From Purshia tridentata (Eukaryota > Streptophyta > Magnoliopsida > Rosales > Rosaceae): a DNA stretch of 62,650 nucleotides. Each line of letters opens with the position of its first letter. Position 1 is the first letter of the stretch. This document shows, piece after piece, positions 1-12,090 of this stretch. The notes beneath the pieces are model-generated. The model was not told the origin of the DNA. It made no database searches and worked only from the letters and a program-made list of their open reading frames with translations. A program made the position numbers and the translations under genes. The stretch covers positions 1 to 62,650 of the forward strand of contig QANT01008602.1 in NCBI GenBank assembly GCA_003254885.1. The letters are read 5' to 3'.

Positions 1-765
1 ATTTCCTTGGTATATGGTTTCACACCTTGGCTTATAGTTGATCATATTGCAACTGAAGAACTGAATCTAATCTAGCATCACACATTTCACTTTAGTTGTA
101 GCTAGCACTGGGATGCCTACTTTGACGGATCCTTGAATGCCTAAGTTGTCACTCCTCACATGAATATTGGAAATGCTTGTTGGTTGTGTTTCTTAAGTTG
201 TGCATCCGTCGTGCAGACTTAAGTGTGTTTGATTGGTTCAGTCTTGTCAAATAGTTTTAAAAATTGGGTCCGATCAGTGANGTTTTGAAAATTGGGTCCG
301 ATCAGTGATCGTTGTTTTACTTAGGTACTTTAGGGTGTTAAAGCACTTTATACCAAACTTCACTAGGAATGGAAAATCAATTGCATTCTATTATTTGGTA
401 AGTACTTGATTTATGAGTTATTTTATTGAGGACAACACTAGCTCTCTCTTTCTCAATAATCCAGGAACGATTTCCAGAGTATGTTTGCCTATGCTTTACC
501 ATTCTCAACGTTAGTCCTTTATTTGTTGTGCAATATACTTGCCATCATTATTTTTCATATGGTCATTATCATAAAAATTCATTCTGTTCTATTTGGAATG
601 TAGAAGTTTAATTAATGAAATTATTCACTCATTTCTCTATATACTTAGAATCTTACTGTAAAAATTCTTGGTCACAATTTTCCTCACATTTTGGTAGAAG
701 TTCTTAGTGTTAGAAACTTGATATTTGTTATCAGTGCTTCTAGCTATAGTGTCTTCATTTTGTAG
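1..765. other. no recognisable feature; one N-marked duplicated join
   Basis: AT-rich sequence without a gene I can support. A run of about 25 bases ending CCGATCAGTGA occurs twice, directly on each side of a single N at position 281. That looks like an assembly join rather than biology. Confidence 0.5.
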
Positions 766-1091
<326 letters not shown>

Positions 1092-1414
1092 TGAACTTGA
1101 AATTAATAGAGAAAGCAAGGGAAATCAATGTGCCTTCCCCCCTCCGCATGCAGTTTTTGATGATTACAAGCAATGAGTTCATTTATCATCCTATGAGCTG
1201 TATGTTGTAATAATAGTATTATTTTTTCTCTTTTGTTGCTAGGGTGTCTTTTTTGCAATTTTAAGAAGGATCTATTTTTGCAATTTTAAGAAGGATATTT
1301 CTTCATGTAATATTTAATTTCCTGGTAGTAACATTTGATTCTAAGTATGATCAGTTTGTAAGTATTGGATTTTAAGTAACAACACATGACAGTAACAATA
1401 TATAGTGATTGTTA

Positions 1415-1970
1415 CTATCTAGTAGTAACAATAAGGTGATTGTTATTGCCCGGCAATAACAATAAGATGATTGTTACTGCCCAATAGTAACAATTTTTTA
1501 GATATGAAAAAAAAAAACCAGTTTTTATGTTATTTTTGATATGTTTATACAAAAAATAAAAAATTTGTATAAGTTACATTTTTAAAAAAAATTTTGCAAA
1601 GTAAGAATTGTTACTGTTAGACAGTAACAATTTTCAAAAATACTGTACCGCACCGGAATTGAACTTCCGTATTTGGGCTTTTTAAACAGACTATCTAGTA
1701 GTAACAATAAGGTGATTGTTATTGCTCGGCGATAACAATAAGATGATTGTTATTGCCCAATAATAACAATTTTTTAGATATGAAAAAAAAAAAAAAAACC
1801 AGTTTTTATGTTATTTTTGATGTGTTTATACAAAAAATAAAAAATTTGCATAAGTTACATTTTAAAAAAAAATTTTGCAAAGTAAGAATTGTTACTGTTA
1901 GACCGTAACCATTTTCAAAAATACTGTAGCGCACGGGAATTGAACTTCCGTATTTGGGCTTTTTAAACAG
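1415..1970. repeat. tandem duplication, two units of about 276-280 bp, rich in small palindromes
   Basis: Unit 1 is 1415-1690 and unit 2 is 1691-1970, near-identical with a few substitutions and a longer poly-A in the second. Each unit opens with alternating AGTAACAAT and ATTGTTACT motifs, which are inverted copies of each other, so single strands could fold into several hairpins. Each ends with a GGAATTGAACTTCC hairpin and TTTGGGCTTTTTAAACAG. The palindromic motif also appears just before unit 1 (from 1390). No coding potential was seen. Confidence 0.85.
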
Positions 1971-2344
1971 TACTTTTGTACAAATGGACTTATAAAAAAA
2001 ATCCTATATTTATTTAACATATTATCTACTACATTGATATAAAACATTGGTATATGGGGCTTTTTAAGTGTTTAACTGTTTGTTACTACTTGACAGTAAC
2101 TTTTCATATTTTAATTTTATTGGTTATTTTGTGTGTTCTTTTTGTTTTAAGTGTTATGGCTACTGATATTCTACGAAAATTTTGTTATGGTAGAGAGACA
2201 GTGGTTATTCCATTGTCTAATAGTTGAAATTTCATTGATTTTAGAAATGCTATTTGCCTCAGGATTTCATGCCTTAAGTTAGGGTCTTTTTGTCTTAGAT
2301 ATATAATGGAAAGTGTTGAGTGTGCACTTGTGCATGTTTTTATA
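1971..2344. other. no recognisable feature
   Basis: AT-rich spacer between the tandem duplication and the LTR-like element. One further GTTACTAC/GACAGTAAC hairpin of the upstream family occurs near 2082-2101. Confidence 0.4.
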
Positions 2345-4287
2345 TGATAACTCCCTAACTTAGAGCGCTAGAACTTGGCGTTTTGTGTGTTTTTGTTTTG
2401 TTTCTGTCTTTTGTAGGCCAAATGAAACAATAATGAAGAAAGAAGCCAAAAGAACCAAAATTGGACAATTCCTGATCAAACTAGGAAACTGAAGAAATCC
2501 TGGTGGAACTAGGAAAGCTGAAATCCTACTCAAATAAGAATCCTAATGAAACCAGGAAAACCATCAGTGTCCAGGGCTAGAAATAAGAAATCCTAGTTAA
2601 ACTAGGAAAACCAAATCCTAATAGGACCAGGAAAGGTAAATTCTAGTGAGACTAGGAAAGGTAAACCCTAGTTAGGCTAGAAAGGGAAATCCTAATTGTA
2701 CTAGGAAATCCAAATCCTAATTGGACTAGGAAAACCTAACCCTCGTTGGACAAAGTTTCCTAGTGGGCCAAAGAATGTTGGGCCAAAGTCAAAGGGGTTC
2801 TAGAAGTTTCATTAAGTCAATGGGCTCAAGTCAACATCACATGAAGGATTTGGCCTAAGGTGGCATGCGCATGGACCAAGGGAGAGGCCCACACGCATGC
2901 AAGGGAAGAGACGCAAGGCATATGGGCTTAAGTGATGCCCTTGCCGCAAGCCCATGTGAGGAAACCCTAATTTACTTTCCTATTTGTGCCGCAAGTTTCC
3001 TAGTCCTTGGAGGCCAAGGAATCAGCACCTCCTCACTCCTATATAAAGGCCTCCTCTCCTCATTATTTGAGACACATCTTTACATCAAGCTTTAGAGGCT
3101 CTTTTCAAGCAAAATCTGTTCTGACCCTACAAAGTCAGAATATTATATTTTTAGAGAGAAAGAGAGAGAGTGTGCCGCAAGGAGGAGGAAAGAGAGAAAG
3201 TGTGCTGTGCAGCCCTAGCGGATCAAGAGGAGGCCGTGACACCCTTGCTGCCCCAAGCCCTGCCGTGAGAATCAAGGAGGACCCCCTGCTGTCTTAGCCT
3301 TGCCGCAAGCTCCATAACCCTTGCCATGACTTCTTTGTGGTTTCCTTCTTCCTTTTTCATACTCTTTGCATTGTGTTATTATTTTTAAATATTAATTAAG
3401 ACCTTGAACATGGATTGGTAGTTTGTTTATTCAATTAAATATTTTATTTACATGTTTATGTCTTAGTCACCTTTATGCATTGTTAAGCATAAAGATGAAG
3501 CCTCTGTTTATATTCAATGTTTGAAGTATGATTTCTGGAATTAATGATGATGGTACTTACATAAAATCCTATTACCTAATTAAATGTCATTAGTTGTAGA
3601 GTCCTAGGATTGGCCACCTTAAGGATAAAGCATCTAGTGAATATTATAAAATTGAATAAGCTCGAAAGGATGACAATTTTAAAAGTAACAAGCAGCCACT
3701 TAAGCAACGGTTGTGGTAATAGTATTCATATGATTAGTACCGTATACATTTGGTTGGAAATGTGGTCTATGTGTTTGACATCTTCATAGATCTTAATGAC
3801 TCTTGCATGGGTGATTGCCCTAGTTTATCTAGGAACATGCACGTTAACTTGCTAGGGTAGACCCGATAAGCTCTTAGTACATGCATAAGGAAGGTATAAC
3901 GCCAAAGGGAAATAGCCAAAGCCTTTGGTAGTCAAACTTTATGTTCGTAGTCTTTTGAAATTGCATGATTATCATATTAGTTGATCATTGATAGTTTGGT
4001 GGATTCTGATGCTTAACAATGCCATGAAAGTGTGTGTGTGTGTGTGTTAGAGTGTGTATGTGAGTTTTGACCTTAAATCTAAACCCCCATGCCATGTGTG
4101 TGTGTTGTGAATAAGCTGAATTGGTTTGATGCTATTTTCCTATTCCCTGTGGGATCGACTTCGTTATTTGCATGCTTTGCTACGCCGTGATTCGTGCACT
4201 TGCGAGTAAACTTAGAATTGAGTATTTATTTGGTTCTAAGAAAACAATCAACATAAAGCACCACTCGTGCTAATTAGAAAGTTATCA
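2345..4287 (+). mobile_element. LTR-like unit (solo LTR or non-autonomous element), plus orientation
   Basis: The termini are imperfect inverted repeats: the start TGATAACTCCCTAACTTAG mirrors the end CTAATTAGAAAGTTATCA, in the TG...CA form of LTRs. A TATA box (TATATAAA, 3040-3047) follows a U3-like part, and the 3' end has the GTGGGATCGACTTCG type of sequence common near the ends of plant Ty3 LTRs. U3 carries a 25-bp minisatellite. I found no matching 5-bp target-site duplication and no coding domain, so a solo LTR, a degraded element or one LTR of a larger element are all possible. Confidence 0.55.
2470..2745 (+). repeat. 25-bp minisatellite inside the LTR-like unit
   Basis: About nine or ten imperfect copies of a unit close to AAATCCTAATTGGACTAGG followed by AAANC. 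Spacing is regular, about 24-26 bp, in the second half (2590-2740), and broken in the first half. Confidence 0.75.
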
Positions 4288-5199
4288 ACAACACCTTTCC
4301 ACTGGTGATCCCAGATAACTCATTCAACTAGCCATGAAGACACAGAAACGCAAAACTAGTCACGCCTTCCTGTTAGTAATCTCCCATGTCTGGCAACGAC
4401 GTGACCCTAAACCACCTAAGATCTATTTCTCTCATCAAGCTAGACCTCAAGTGCCCTTCTCTTGCCTTAACCATGAGTTGTGAGTGTGAAGTGAAATTTC
4501 GATTATTTTGGCGAAATTGGACAAAAAATTATTAGTTTGGTGTTAAAATTTTCATACCACCCAAACACGAAATTTAACTCCTTGGATGTAGTTTAGCAAA
4601 ACTAAATTTTTTTGCTATAATTAAGAGTAAATCCGGTAATATAAACTCCTAAAAAAGGAAAAGCTTTTAAATGTAAACTTATTTAAGTAGCATGTCCAAC
4701 TAAACCTACTAAATCCTTTTCTCGCCAATAATCACCACACAGAAAACCAATTAAATGACAAATTTTTTTTCTTTAAAACAAGATATTTAGAACAATAGTA
4801 TCATACATCTAAATATTAACATGACCTGCAATAATTATTAACCAAGCCCTAAACCACTTGCATCTGTACTATAATTTGGAATCAGAGTAGGAAGGTTGGT
4901 TAAAAAAGTTTAATCAACTCCTCTAATTTATAAGACTGTGGAGACAAAAAACATCATGATTGCATACTAAAGACGGCAAAAAGAGATCCTTCCAACTATC
5001 TACGCTAATCATGCACATGGAAAGAAATCAACATTGACATCAACATAGAGAAAGAAGAGAGTGAAGCCTTATTGTGCTCCTTCTTAATATCCAACTGAAA
5101 TTCCCACAAAAAGATATTGCCTTCTAATCATTTAAGGGCCAAGGCAAAACACCAAAATCTTGTAGTAATTGATCCGAGGTACTTTCCAAACTTCTTTTT
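4288..5199. other. no recognisable feature; GT microsatellite just upstream
   Basis: No gene or transposon domain was recognised here. A (TG)n microsatellite sits at about 4030-4047, inside the preceding LTR-like unit. Confidence 0.4.
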
Positions 5200-6065
5200 T
5201 AGTCTTTACTAGATAATTCTCATACTAGCTATTGATGCCAAAAATCGTAGATCATTGGTCAACATCACAGTTGTGATCTGGAAGATGTAGGATGCCTGAC
5301 TTTGATGAAGAACTTGGTTGTCTTCCCCAAGAACTTTGAATGATCTAATAAGAATAACTAAACAAAGATGAACTAACCCCAGTGTGGTGTTAGACAGACA
5401 CTTTTCAATGCTTAAGTTCGAAATGGAAAAAAAGTTATATCTCAAGAGCTTAGCAAGAGAATGATCTGATAACCTTAAACAAAGAAAGGTATGGAAAGTA
5501 GAGAATAAGGTATTTCTCTGATTCATTTTCTATGGATTCTATTTATAGGCAAAAGTGAGGGTTACATGCATGTAGATGGGCAGACATAATAAAGCCACGT
5601 CAGCTCGTAGGAACAGTGTCATACTCACCTACCAAGTCACTTTGCCATAAATGAATGCGTGGTAAAGCAGAGGGCAAGTGAGATGGCTGTCCCATCCTAG
5701 TCGCCTTCGTTAAGGAAGATGAGGCGCACATGGGTTATACTCAAGTACTTGTTTCTGTTTTTAAGACATATTTGATCTGAGTTGGCGCCGAGCGAATATG
5801 AATGTCCAGGGCTGAGTTCGGTTCTCAGCTTGCGGTGTAGGATATATGACCGAGTTAAGTTGAGTCATCTCCTGCTCAACAGCAAGCATAAGAGAAGTAC
5901 ATATTGATTCAAATGCCCTATTGAGATCAGTTCAGCTCTGACTTGAAGTATGCTGACTAAACTAGGTGACATGGCCTTAAGTAATTGGCTGGTCATAGGT
6001 CAGTCAACCAAGGCACGTGTCATGTTCTGATTGGAGATAAGGGTGGCTGAGTTCGATCACCAACA
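5200..6065 (-). mobile_element. LTR of a minus-strand Ty3/Tat-type retrotransposon
   Basis: Read on the minus strand, a purine-rich tract with a run of five G (6066-6081) is followed at 6065 by TGTTGGTGATCG, the expected start of a 3' LTR. A TATA box, TATAAATAG on the minus strand, lies at about 5541-5549. The far end near 5200 is a guess because no second LTR was found. The pol coding remnant lies directly upstream on the minus strand. Confidence 0.55.
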
Positions 6066-7020
6066 AAAGTCCCCCAGCTTCCTATTTGAGCATGTAGGAC
6101 TTGGACGGGAAGTTGTAATCTTGGTAGCAGTGGAACCAGCTCTTCATTAAAGTTCGAGGCCGAGGAAAACAGGTTGACAGCTGCCAACTTGGCCAAAACT
6201 GAAAAGAGATTAGCCGAACTGACCTGACGCAACTTGGGGCTACAGAATCAAGTTTTGGAAAACATTTTAGCTGTGCAAGGGCTATAGTAGTGTAGTATAA
6301 GGGTATAGTCCCCAATGTTTGCCTCGAAATAAACTGTACATTTACTAAAAAAGATTCCTCACTCTGGGTTGAATGCATTTTTCTTGAGCTCCAGCGGGTT
6401 CTTCCTCATAACCAAGTCCCCAATTCAGAACTGCTGAGCCTAACCTTCTTGTTGTAATATTTGTTGACTCGTTTCTGATAGATAACTTGACATAAACTGG
6501 CTTTGGCTTGTCTTTGTTCAATTAGATCCAAACTGAACCTGAGTCGTTCATCATGAAGGTGTCTATCATACATTTCAATGCAAAGTGAAGGGGTTCCCTT
6601 CTTGATTAAATCGATGACCTCTTCGTCAAAGGCGAGTGCAAAAGGCGCTTTCTTAGTGGATAGGACCTCGGGCAAGAGATCCAACAAGTTCCCCTTAGCA
6701 GCGCCGAGCTTAGATTTCAACATTTTCTTGATTATTTTGTTAATGGCCTTGACTTGCCCGTTGGCCTAGGTGGTGTCTAAAGCGACACGTAGGTTGATAT
6801 GATGATTTGGGCATAATTATTTAAACTTTTTATAGTTGAATTGTTTGTTGTTATCTATAATGATAATATTTGGGACCCCGAACGACAAATGATGTTCATC
6901 CAAACAAAGCTGATAATCTTGTCTGCCTAAAGTCATAAGGAGTAAGCCGATTAGATTCAGTCTCTACTATGTGAAAGGCCAAGAGCTTGAAATGAGGATG
7001 AGGAGTTCAGGAGGCATATG

Positions 7021-7388
7021 AGAAATGGTGGCGAACTACTGACATTTAATACCTGCACGGGCCAATTCCAATGCATCTTGGCTTTATGTGACCAGAAGTA
7101 TTCTTGTGTAATTGTTTTGGGCCAAAGATCTTCTCCTTGAATGCTTTTTTAGACACTAAAATTTCGGTGAAATAAAATCGTGCAAAATTACAAGTTTGAT
7201 TAATGAGAAATGGTGGCGAACTACTGACATTTAATACATGCACGGGCCAATTCCAATGCATCTTGGCTCTATGTGACCAGAAGTATTCTTGTGTAATTGT
7301 TTTATGGGCCAAAGATCTTCTCCTTGAATGCTTTTTTAGACACTAAAATTTCAGTGAAATAAAATCGTGCAAAATTACAAGTTTGATT
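7021..7388. repeat. tandem duplication, two units of about 185 bp
   Basis: Copy 1 is about 7021-7205 and copy 2 about 7206-7388, differing at only a few positions. Each contains a piece of the Ty3 integrase zinc-binding region (minus strand, LAHKTITQEYFW in copy 2) plus the first 50-60 bases of the neighbouring solo LTR. The duplication must therefore be younger than the LTR insertion. Confidence 0.9.
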
Positions 7389-8104
7389 ATTTGACTAATC
7401 AAAAATGACATGCATCAATATCCGAGAAGCCCATCAATCAAATTAAGTTAAAAGCTAAATTAGGAAAAAAATTGTCCTTAAATAGCTGATTGCTTAAATT
7501 AATGGCATTGATTGACCAAATCTTTTCAATCAATGACACTAATTTAAATTATGAGCTCATTCAAATCAGTTAGCTCAAATTTAAATAAATCAAGTCAATC
7601 CCACAAATCAAGGGATTTAAAATCATATTCTAAACTAGGAATTTCACTCTCGCCTATAAATTCAGACTCCTAATTTAGAAAGAGGGAGAAAAACCTCCAA
7701 AGCTTTGGCAAAATTCAGACTAACTCTTTGGCCAAAGAAAAGAACACTCAAAGACTCAAAGTTCTTCATCAAGCTTGTCAAGTATCAACAAACACAATAC
7801 AAGTGCCGATTCTTCCGCAACCAAAGCTGAAGAACCATTTCCACGTGACACATCTCGTGGACAAAGATTGATCAAGATCAAGCCTCAATGGCCCTTGATC
7901 AAATCTCACCTTCAAATCTTAACCACTCAAGAAGACTTGAAGATTCAACCGTTCGATTCAAGAATAAGTGTTCATCACCTCGAATTAGAAGAATCTCTTA
8001 TTAGAGAGCCCAAAACAAATATTGTAACCCTAAATCATTAATACAATACATTTATTTTGTACACTATTTCTTGTTATTTAATTTGCAGGAAATTTTTGTT
8101 CACA
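7335..8104 (+). mobile_element. solo LTR inserted in the Ty3 integrase, 5-bp TSD GCTTT
   Basis: GCTTT occurs on both sides (7330-7334 and 8105-8109), and the Ty3 integrase reading frame resumes across the insert (…HMGAC before it, KHSRRRSLAHK after it, on the minus strand). The ends are roughly inverted: the start reads ACACTAAAATTTC and the reverse complement of the end reads TGTGAACAAAAATTTC, consistent with a mutated TG...CA pair. A TATA box (CCTATAAATT) lies at about 7654-7662. The 88-codon open frame at 7775-8041 lies in the transcribed part of the LTR and is not a supported gene. Confidence 0.75.
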
Positions 8105-8976
8105 GCTTTCGACAAGCTCCCATATGGATCTCCTTCAGCACTTCATTTTCACCCTCGAGAATTATAAATCGTAGGTAAGAGAAAGAGAAATTATGTTTGA
8201 ATAACTTCCCATCTATGACAATGAAACCGAGTTGAGCACAATCGTGTTTTTTAAGCCTCAAGCTTGTCCGCTAGAAGCGCTCCTTTTGTCAGATATTTGA
8301 AGATAGGAGTCATCCAGCTGGGATCATAATTGTTAAGCATATGGACCTCCTCTAGTTCGGTTATACTTGGTTTTTCTAAGATGTCGACCAGGACTTTTTT
8401 GGCCACCTCGATGTCAACGGCCAAGGCTAGTTGAGCCACGGCATTGGCTCAAACATTATCCATTCTTGGAATTTTGGATATCGTGAATTTTTTGAACTCT
8501 TTCAATAAGGATTCAACCTTTCCAAGTAAGTCGTCATGCTTGTATCTCTGGCTTCATATTCCTCAAGGATTTGATTTACAATTAATTGGGAATCATTGAA
8601 TATTTTGAGTTGATCTGCCTCTAATTCTTTTGCTAGCTCCATCCCTTCTGGGGAGATGAAGACCAATCCAACTCCTCAGCCTGTAGCATTTGCCGAGTCA
8701 TCAACATAAAGTGTCCACATTAATAATTCATCCCCATCGTTAATGGGAATGAGGTTTCGATTTTCTTCATTTGACTCCGACTAGATTGGATCTTGATCAT
8801 TTGAAATGATAAGTTCACAGATGAAGTCATAGATGGCCTAAGCTCTTATGACTGTTTTGGGTTTATAGGTGATGTCAACTTCCCCTAGTTCAATGGACCA
8901 TTTGATTAATTTCTCCGAGGTTTCAGGTTTTGAGAGAATTTGACTCAGATGTTGATCCGTCAATACGATGATGGAG

Positions 8977-9557
8977 TAAGCTTAAAAAAACAATAAACAA
9001 ATTAATAAAAAGTATTTTAAAATTTAAAAGCTTTAAGTAAAAAATTAAAAAATTAAAAACTTAAAAATCACCCAGCCCACCCACGTGTGCAACTTCCCAC
9101 CACCAGCCCCCACCCCCTCTTTTTTCTTCCTTCCCCCTATCCTTCTCTGTTGCAAACCAACCCCAATAGCAGAACTCTACCCCCTCCAATGGCCACTCCC
9201 CCACCACCGGCACACCTCATCCCACAACCTATCTAGTGATCCCCAATTTCTAATGTATATGCAAAGATGATGACTAGATTGTGGTTTTTTTATATAGTTT
9301 TTTTTAAAAAAAATATTTTAAAAGGCTTTAAGAAATTTTTTATTATTTTTTTCAATAAATGAATGCCACGTCATAAAAAAATCAAGCTGATTGTGTCTAC
9401 AGTGGAACTTAACGAAGAGATTGTGGACCAATAGACATAAGTGATTTTTTCAAGGTTTTCGAGTCTTCGTAGGCGCTAATGAAAGTTTTAGCCTTTGATC
9501 CACCTTCTTGGAAATTAACCAATATTTGATGGGTAAATATTTAATTGAGTCTTATAA
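8977..9557. other. no recognisable feature
   Basis: AT-rich sequence with a C-rich stretch at 9065-9240 that gives a proline-rich open frame. I see no domain, splice context or repeat partner for it. Confidence 0.4.
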
Positions 9558-10156
9558 GAATGGCATCACGTAATGGGAGCACATTTACTTTTGAAAAAGG
9601 CAAGTAGGTGATAAGACAAAATCATTTTTTTGACTTTCTTAGAACTATAAGGCATTAGTTAACCAGCTTTGCCCATTTTGGTTTTTTCACACAAAGTTTG
9701 GTAGTAAATCAAAAAATCTATGAATCATTGGTGGTTTTTCTGAATTGTCCTTTAATGGATTTGTATTTTTCTTGAAAACCTTAAGTAAAAAATTTATCTT
9801 AGGTGTTAACAAACCCAATTTTATCTTGTGTCCCCTCATTTTTAGTAGTGAAGCATTAAAAGAAAAAGCATCAAGTAGTGGGAGCACCTTTACTTTTGAA
9901 AAAGGCAAGTAAGTGATAAGACAAAAAAATCTTGCTAACTTAATTTCTTAGATGTATAAGCTTGACATTAGTTAACATGCTTTGCCCATTTTGGTATCTC
10001 CATACAAAGTTTGGTAGTAAATCTGAAAATCTATAAATCTTTGGCAGTTTTTCCACTTGTCCTTTTCTTTTATGGTTTCACAAATTAATGAATTTGTATT
10101 TTTCTTGAAAACTTTAAAGCCCAAAATTTATCTTTAAGTGTTAACAAACCCAAATT
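9558..10156. repeat. diverged tandem duplication, period about 308 bp
   Basis: Two copies, roughly 9558-9826 and 9868-10156, share an ordered series of blocks: GGGAGCACNTTTACTTTTG, GGCAAGTANGTGATAAGACA, GCTTTGCCCATTTTGGT, CAAAGTTTGGTAGTAAATC and AGTGTTAACAAACCCAA. Indels and substitutions between copies indicate an old event. The function is unknown and the source element was not identified. Confidence 0.8.
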
Positions 10157-11289
10157 ACCCACAAACAACTAAGCATTTCAATTAAGAATCCAAGGATCTC
10201 TATTAGCAACCTAACCCACAAAACAATAACTCATGTTTTTAAAAATAGAACTAAATGTAAGTAAAGACAATAACCAAATAAAAGATGAATCCTTTTAGAC
10301 AAACTAAAATCTTAACTATAAGGTTAGATAAACAAGTGAAAGGTAGTAATTTAGGGGTGAATCATGCTCCAACTACTCCTACAACACTGATTACATACTC
10401 ACCCATGATAAATAAAGGTGATGAGAGGTAACTTTGTGAATGAGCAGAATTACAAAACAAAGAAGGTAAAGGGGGGAAAGACATAATTTCTTAACTTCTC
10501 TTTCAACACCATAATAAGTAACTTCACTTCATCTTAGATGAATACTTGAAGTTTTTCATTCCCACTTAGAAGATTAAACTTACTAACCCTTTATACCATT
10601 TCTTTTCTATTTGTAGGTTTTAATTTAATAAACTAGAGTTGAAATTGAAAAGAGGAAGTGGGTTTAAGGAATCCATGAAAACATAGGTGTCTCAATTTTA
10701 TTAAAAAAATCTTATTTCAAAATTTTTCATTACACACCTTTATGTTGTTGTAAAATTGAAAAAGAAGTCGTATATAATATTATTATAGGCTTATAGCCAT
10801 AGAAACATGTGTTTGAGGTTTTTAATTGAAAGAAAATGGAAAAAGAAAATAACTCAAAAAGTTTGTTTTTTTAGAAAAATTTCATTTTCATGTGGCCTAC
10901 TTCCGAGACTTATAACTTGAGTTTTATAACTCTGTTTTGAAATCTACTTATATAGTTGTAAAGATCGTGTTGCTAACTTTTTAAAACAAGTATAAGTTTA
11001 TAATATTCCATAGGGTAAAATAGTTGGCCATAAAATATGCCAAAAACCAAAAAGAAAGTGTTGGAGGTGAAGATGACTTCTTTCGGCCAACCCCCAGTTG
11101 CACCACCGACAAGTGGTGTTTTCTAGTGACTTTATTTGCTCATTTTTAGATCTGTTAACTTTAATTGTTGATCCATGTCCAATGGTATTAATTTTTGAAA
11201 CCATCCAAAACCCAAAAAAAAATGTGACTTACACTCTCTTTTCAAATACTGAAAAAGTATATATAGTTGACAGTAAATTTACATTATGC
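10157..11289. other. no recognisable feature
   Basis: AT-rich intergenic sequence. No domain, strong repeat or gene structure was recognised. Confidence 0.4.
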
Positions 11290-12090
11290 TACACTTTTTG
11301 TTAGGAAGAGTACGAGCATGTTGTTTACTGAAGAATGTAATGGGTGAGAAAAAAAAAAATTCTTTAATACACTTGCCACCATTATCAGACTAAACAACCT
11401 GTAATTTAGTATTGAACTATACGTTTGCACTAGAGTATGGAAAGACTGGAAAATAAAGAATACATGACTTTTGTTTTTCATGAGATATTCAAGACATACA
11501 AGCACAATCATCAATGAAGGAAACAAACCATCATAAGTCAGAGGAAGTAGGAATTTGAGATGAACCCCACACATCATAATGCAATATAACAAATGGCACA
11601 CTACTTTTATTAAATTAGAGGAAAATATTACATGATCGTTTTTTGCCAACACACAAGTTTCACAATTAAAATTAGAAAGCACTAAATTTTGAGAACAATT
11701 ATGGAAATAACTATTTAAGATAAAGAAAATGGTTTTGCCATAGCCTAATTTTGTTCTTGATATCCAAACCAACTTGTCCTACTTGATGAACTTGGCTCAC
11801 TAGCTTCTTACTCAATCATGTCAATTCCAAGTAGTACAGCCCCTTCATTTCCTACAATGACCAATCGTCTCCCTCGTAAAGATATCTTGAAATAGATAAA
11901 GAGATGCAAACTAAAGTGACACAACAATTTAAAATTTTTAGTAATTTGACTAATATAAATAAGATTATTATACAGAGTAGGAACACAAAGTACATAAGAC
12001 AAAGAAAGAGATGGATATTAGGAAATTGAACCCACTACTGAAATAGGACAAGGAACTCCATTGGCATTGGTGACACAAGTCTATGTATTA
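11290..12090 (-). mobile_element. Copia retrotransposon remnant: protease-integrase part of pol
   Basis: On the minus strand, frames between 12090 and 11290 read in order a pre-integrase stretch (VLCVPTLYNNLIYISQITK, 12000-11930), a GRRL-type linker, the integrase GAG-pre segment and core (CETCVLAKNDHVIF, 11650-11600; YLMKNKSHVFFIFQSFHTLVQT, 11490-11420) and a short run beyond it. The order and spacing match Copia pol. Stop codons and frameshifts divide it. No LTR was identified for it. Confidence 0.8.

Larger units (their letters stand above)
6066..8976 (-). mobile_element. decayed Ty3/Tat pol: RT end, RNase H, integrase (interrupted by a solo LTR)
   Basis: Reading down the minus strand: the end of the reverse transcriptase region (IVLTDQHLSQILSKPE, about 8970-8890); an RNase H domain (WTLYVDDSANATG, FNDSQLIVNQ, 8740-8440); a linker (ILEKPSITELEEV, PSWM, 8400-8250); the zinc-binding start of integrase, split by an insert at 7335-8104; integrase core remnants (IIIIDNNKQF, 6900-6850); and the integrase C-terminus (SKLGAAKGNLLDLLPEVLS to RVNKYYNKKVR, 6723-6420). 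These match the order of Tat-lineage elements. Several stops and frameshifts make it inactive. Gag, protease and most of RT are missing beyond 8976, where similarity stops abruptly. Confidence 0.85.

Noticed and set aside
1645..1665. tRNA-like B-box (GTTCAATTCC on minus) suggesting a tRNA gene or SINE
   Set aside because: The loop is one base short, there is no A-box or cloverleaf, and the motif sits in a simple tandem duplication.
2865..3297. overlapping open frames around 2.9-3.3 kb as genes
   Set aside because: They overlap the TATA box and leader of the LTR-like unit and show no known domain.
7775..8041. 88-codon open frame as a separate gene
   Set aside because: It lies in the transcribed part of a solo LTR just after its TATA box, with no domain or splice evidence.
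9085..9270. proline-rich small protein
   Set aside because: It is the translation of a C-rich, low-complexity stretch, with no supporting context.
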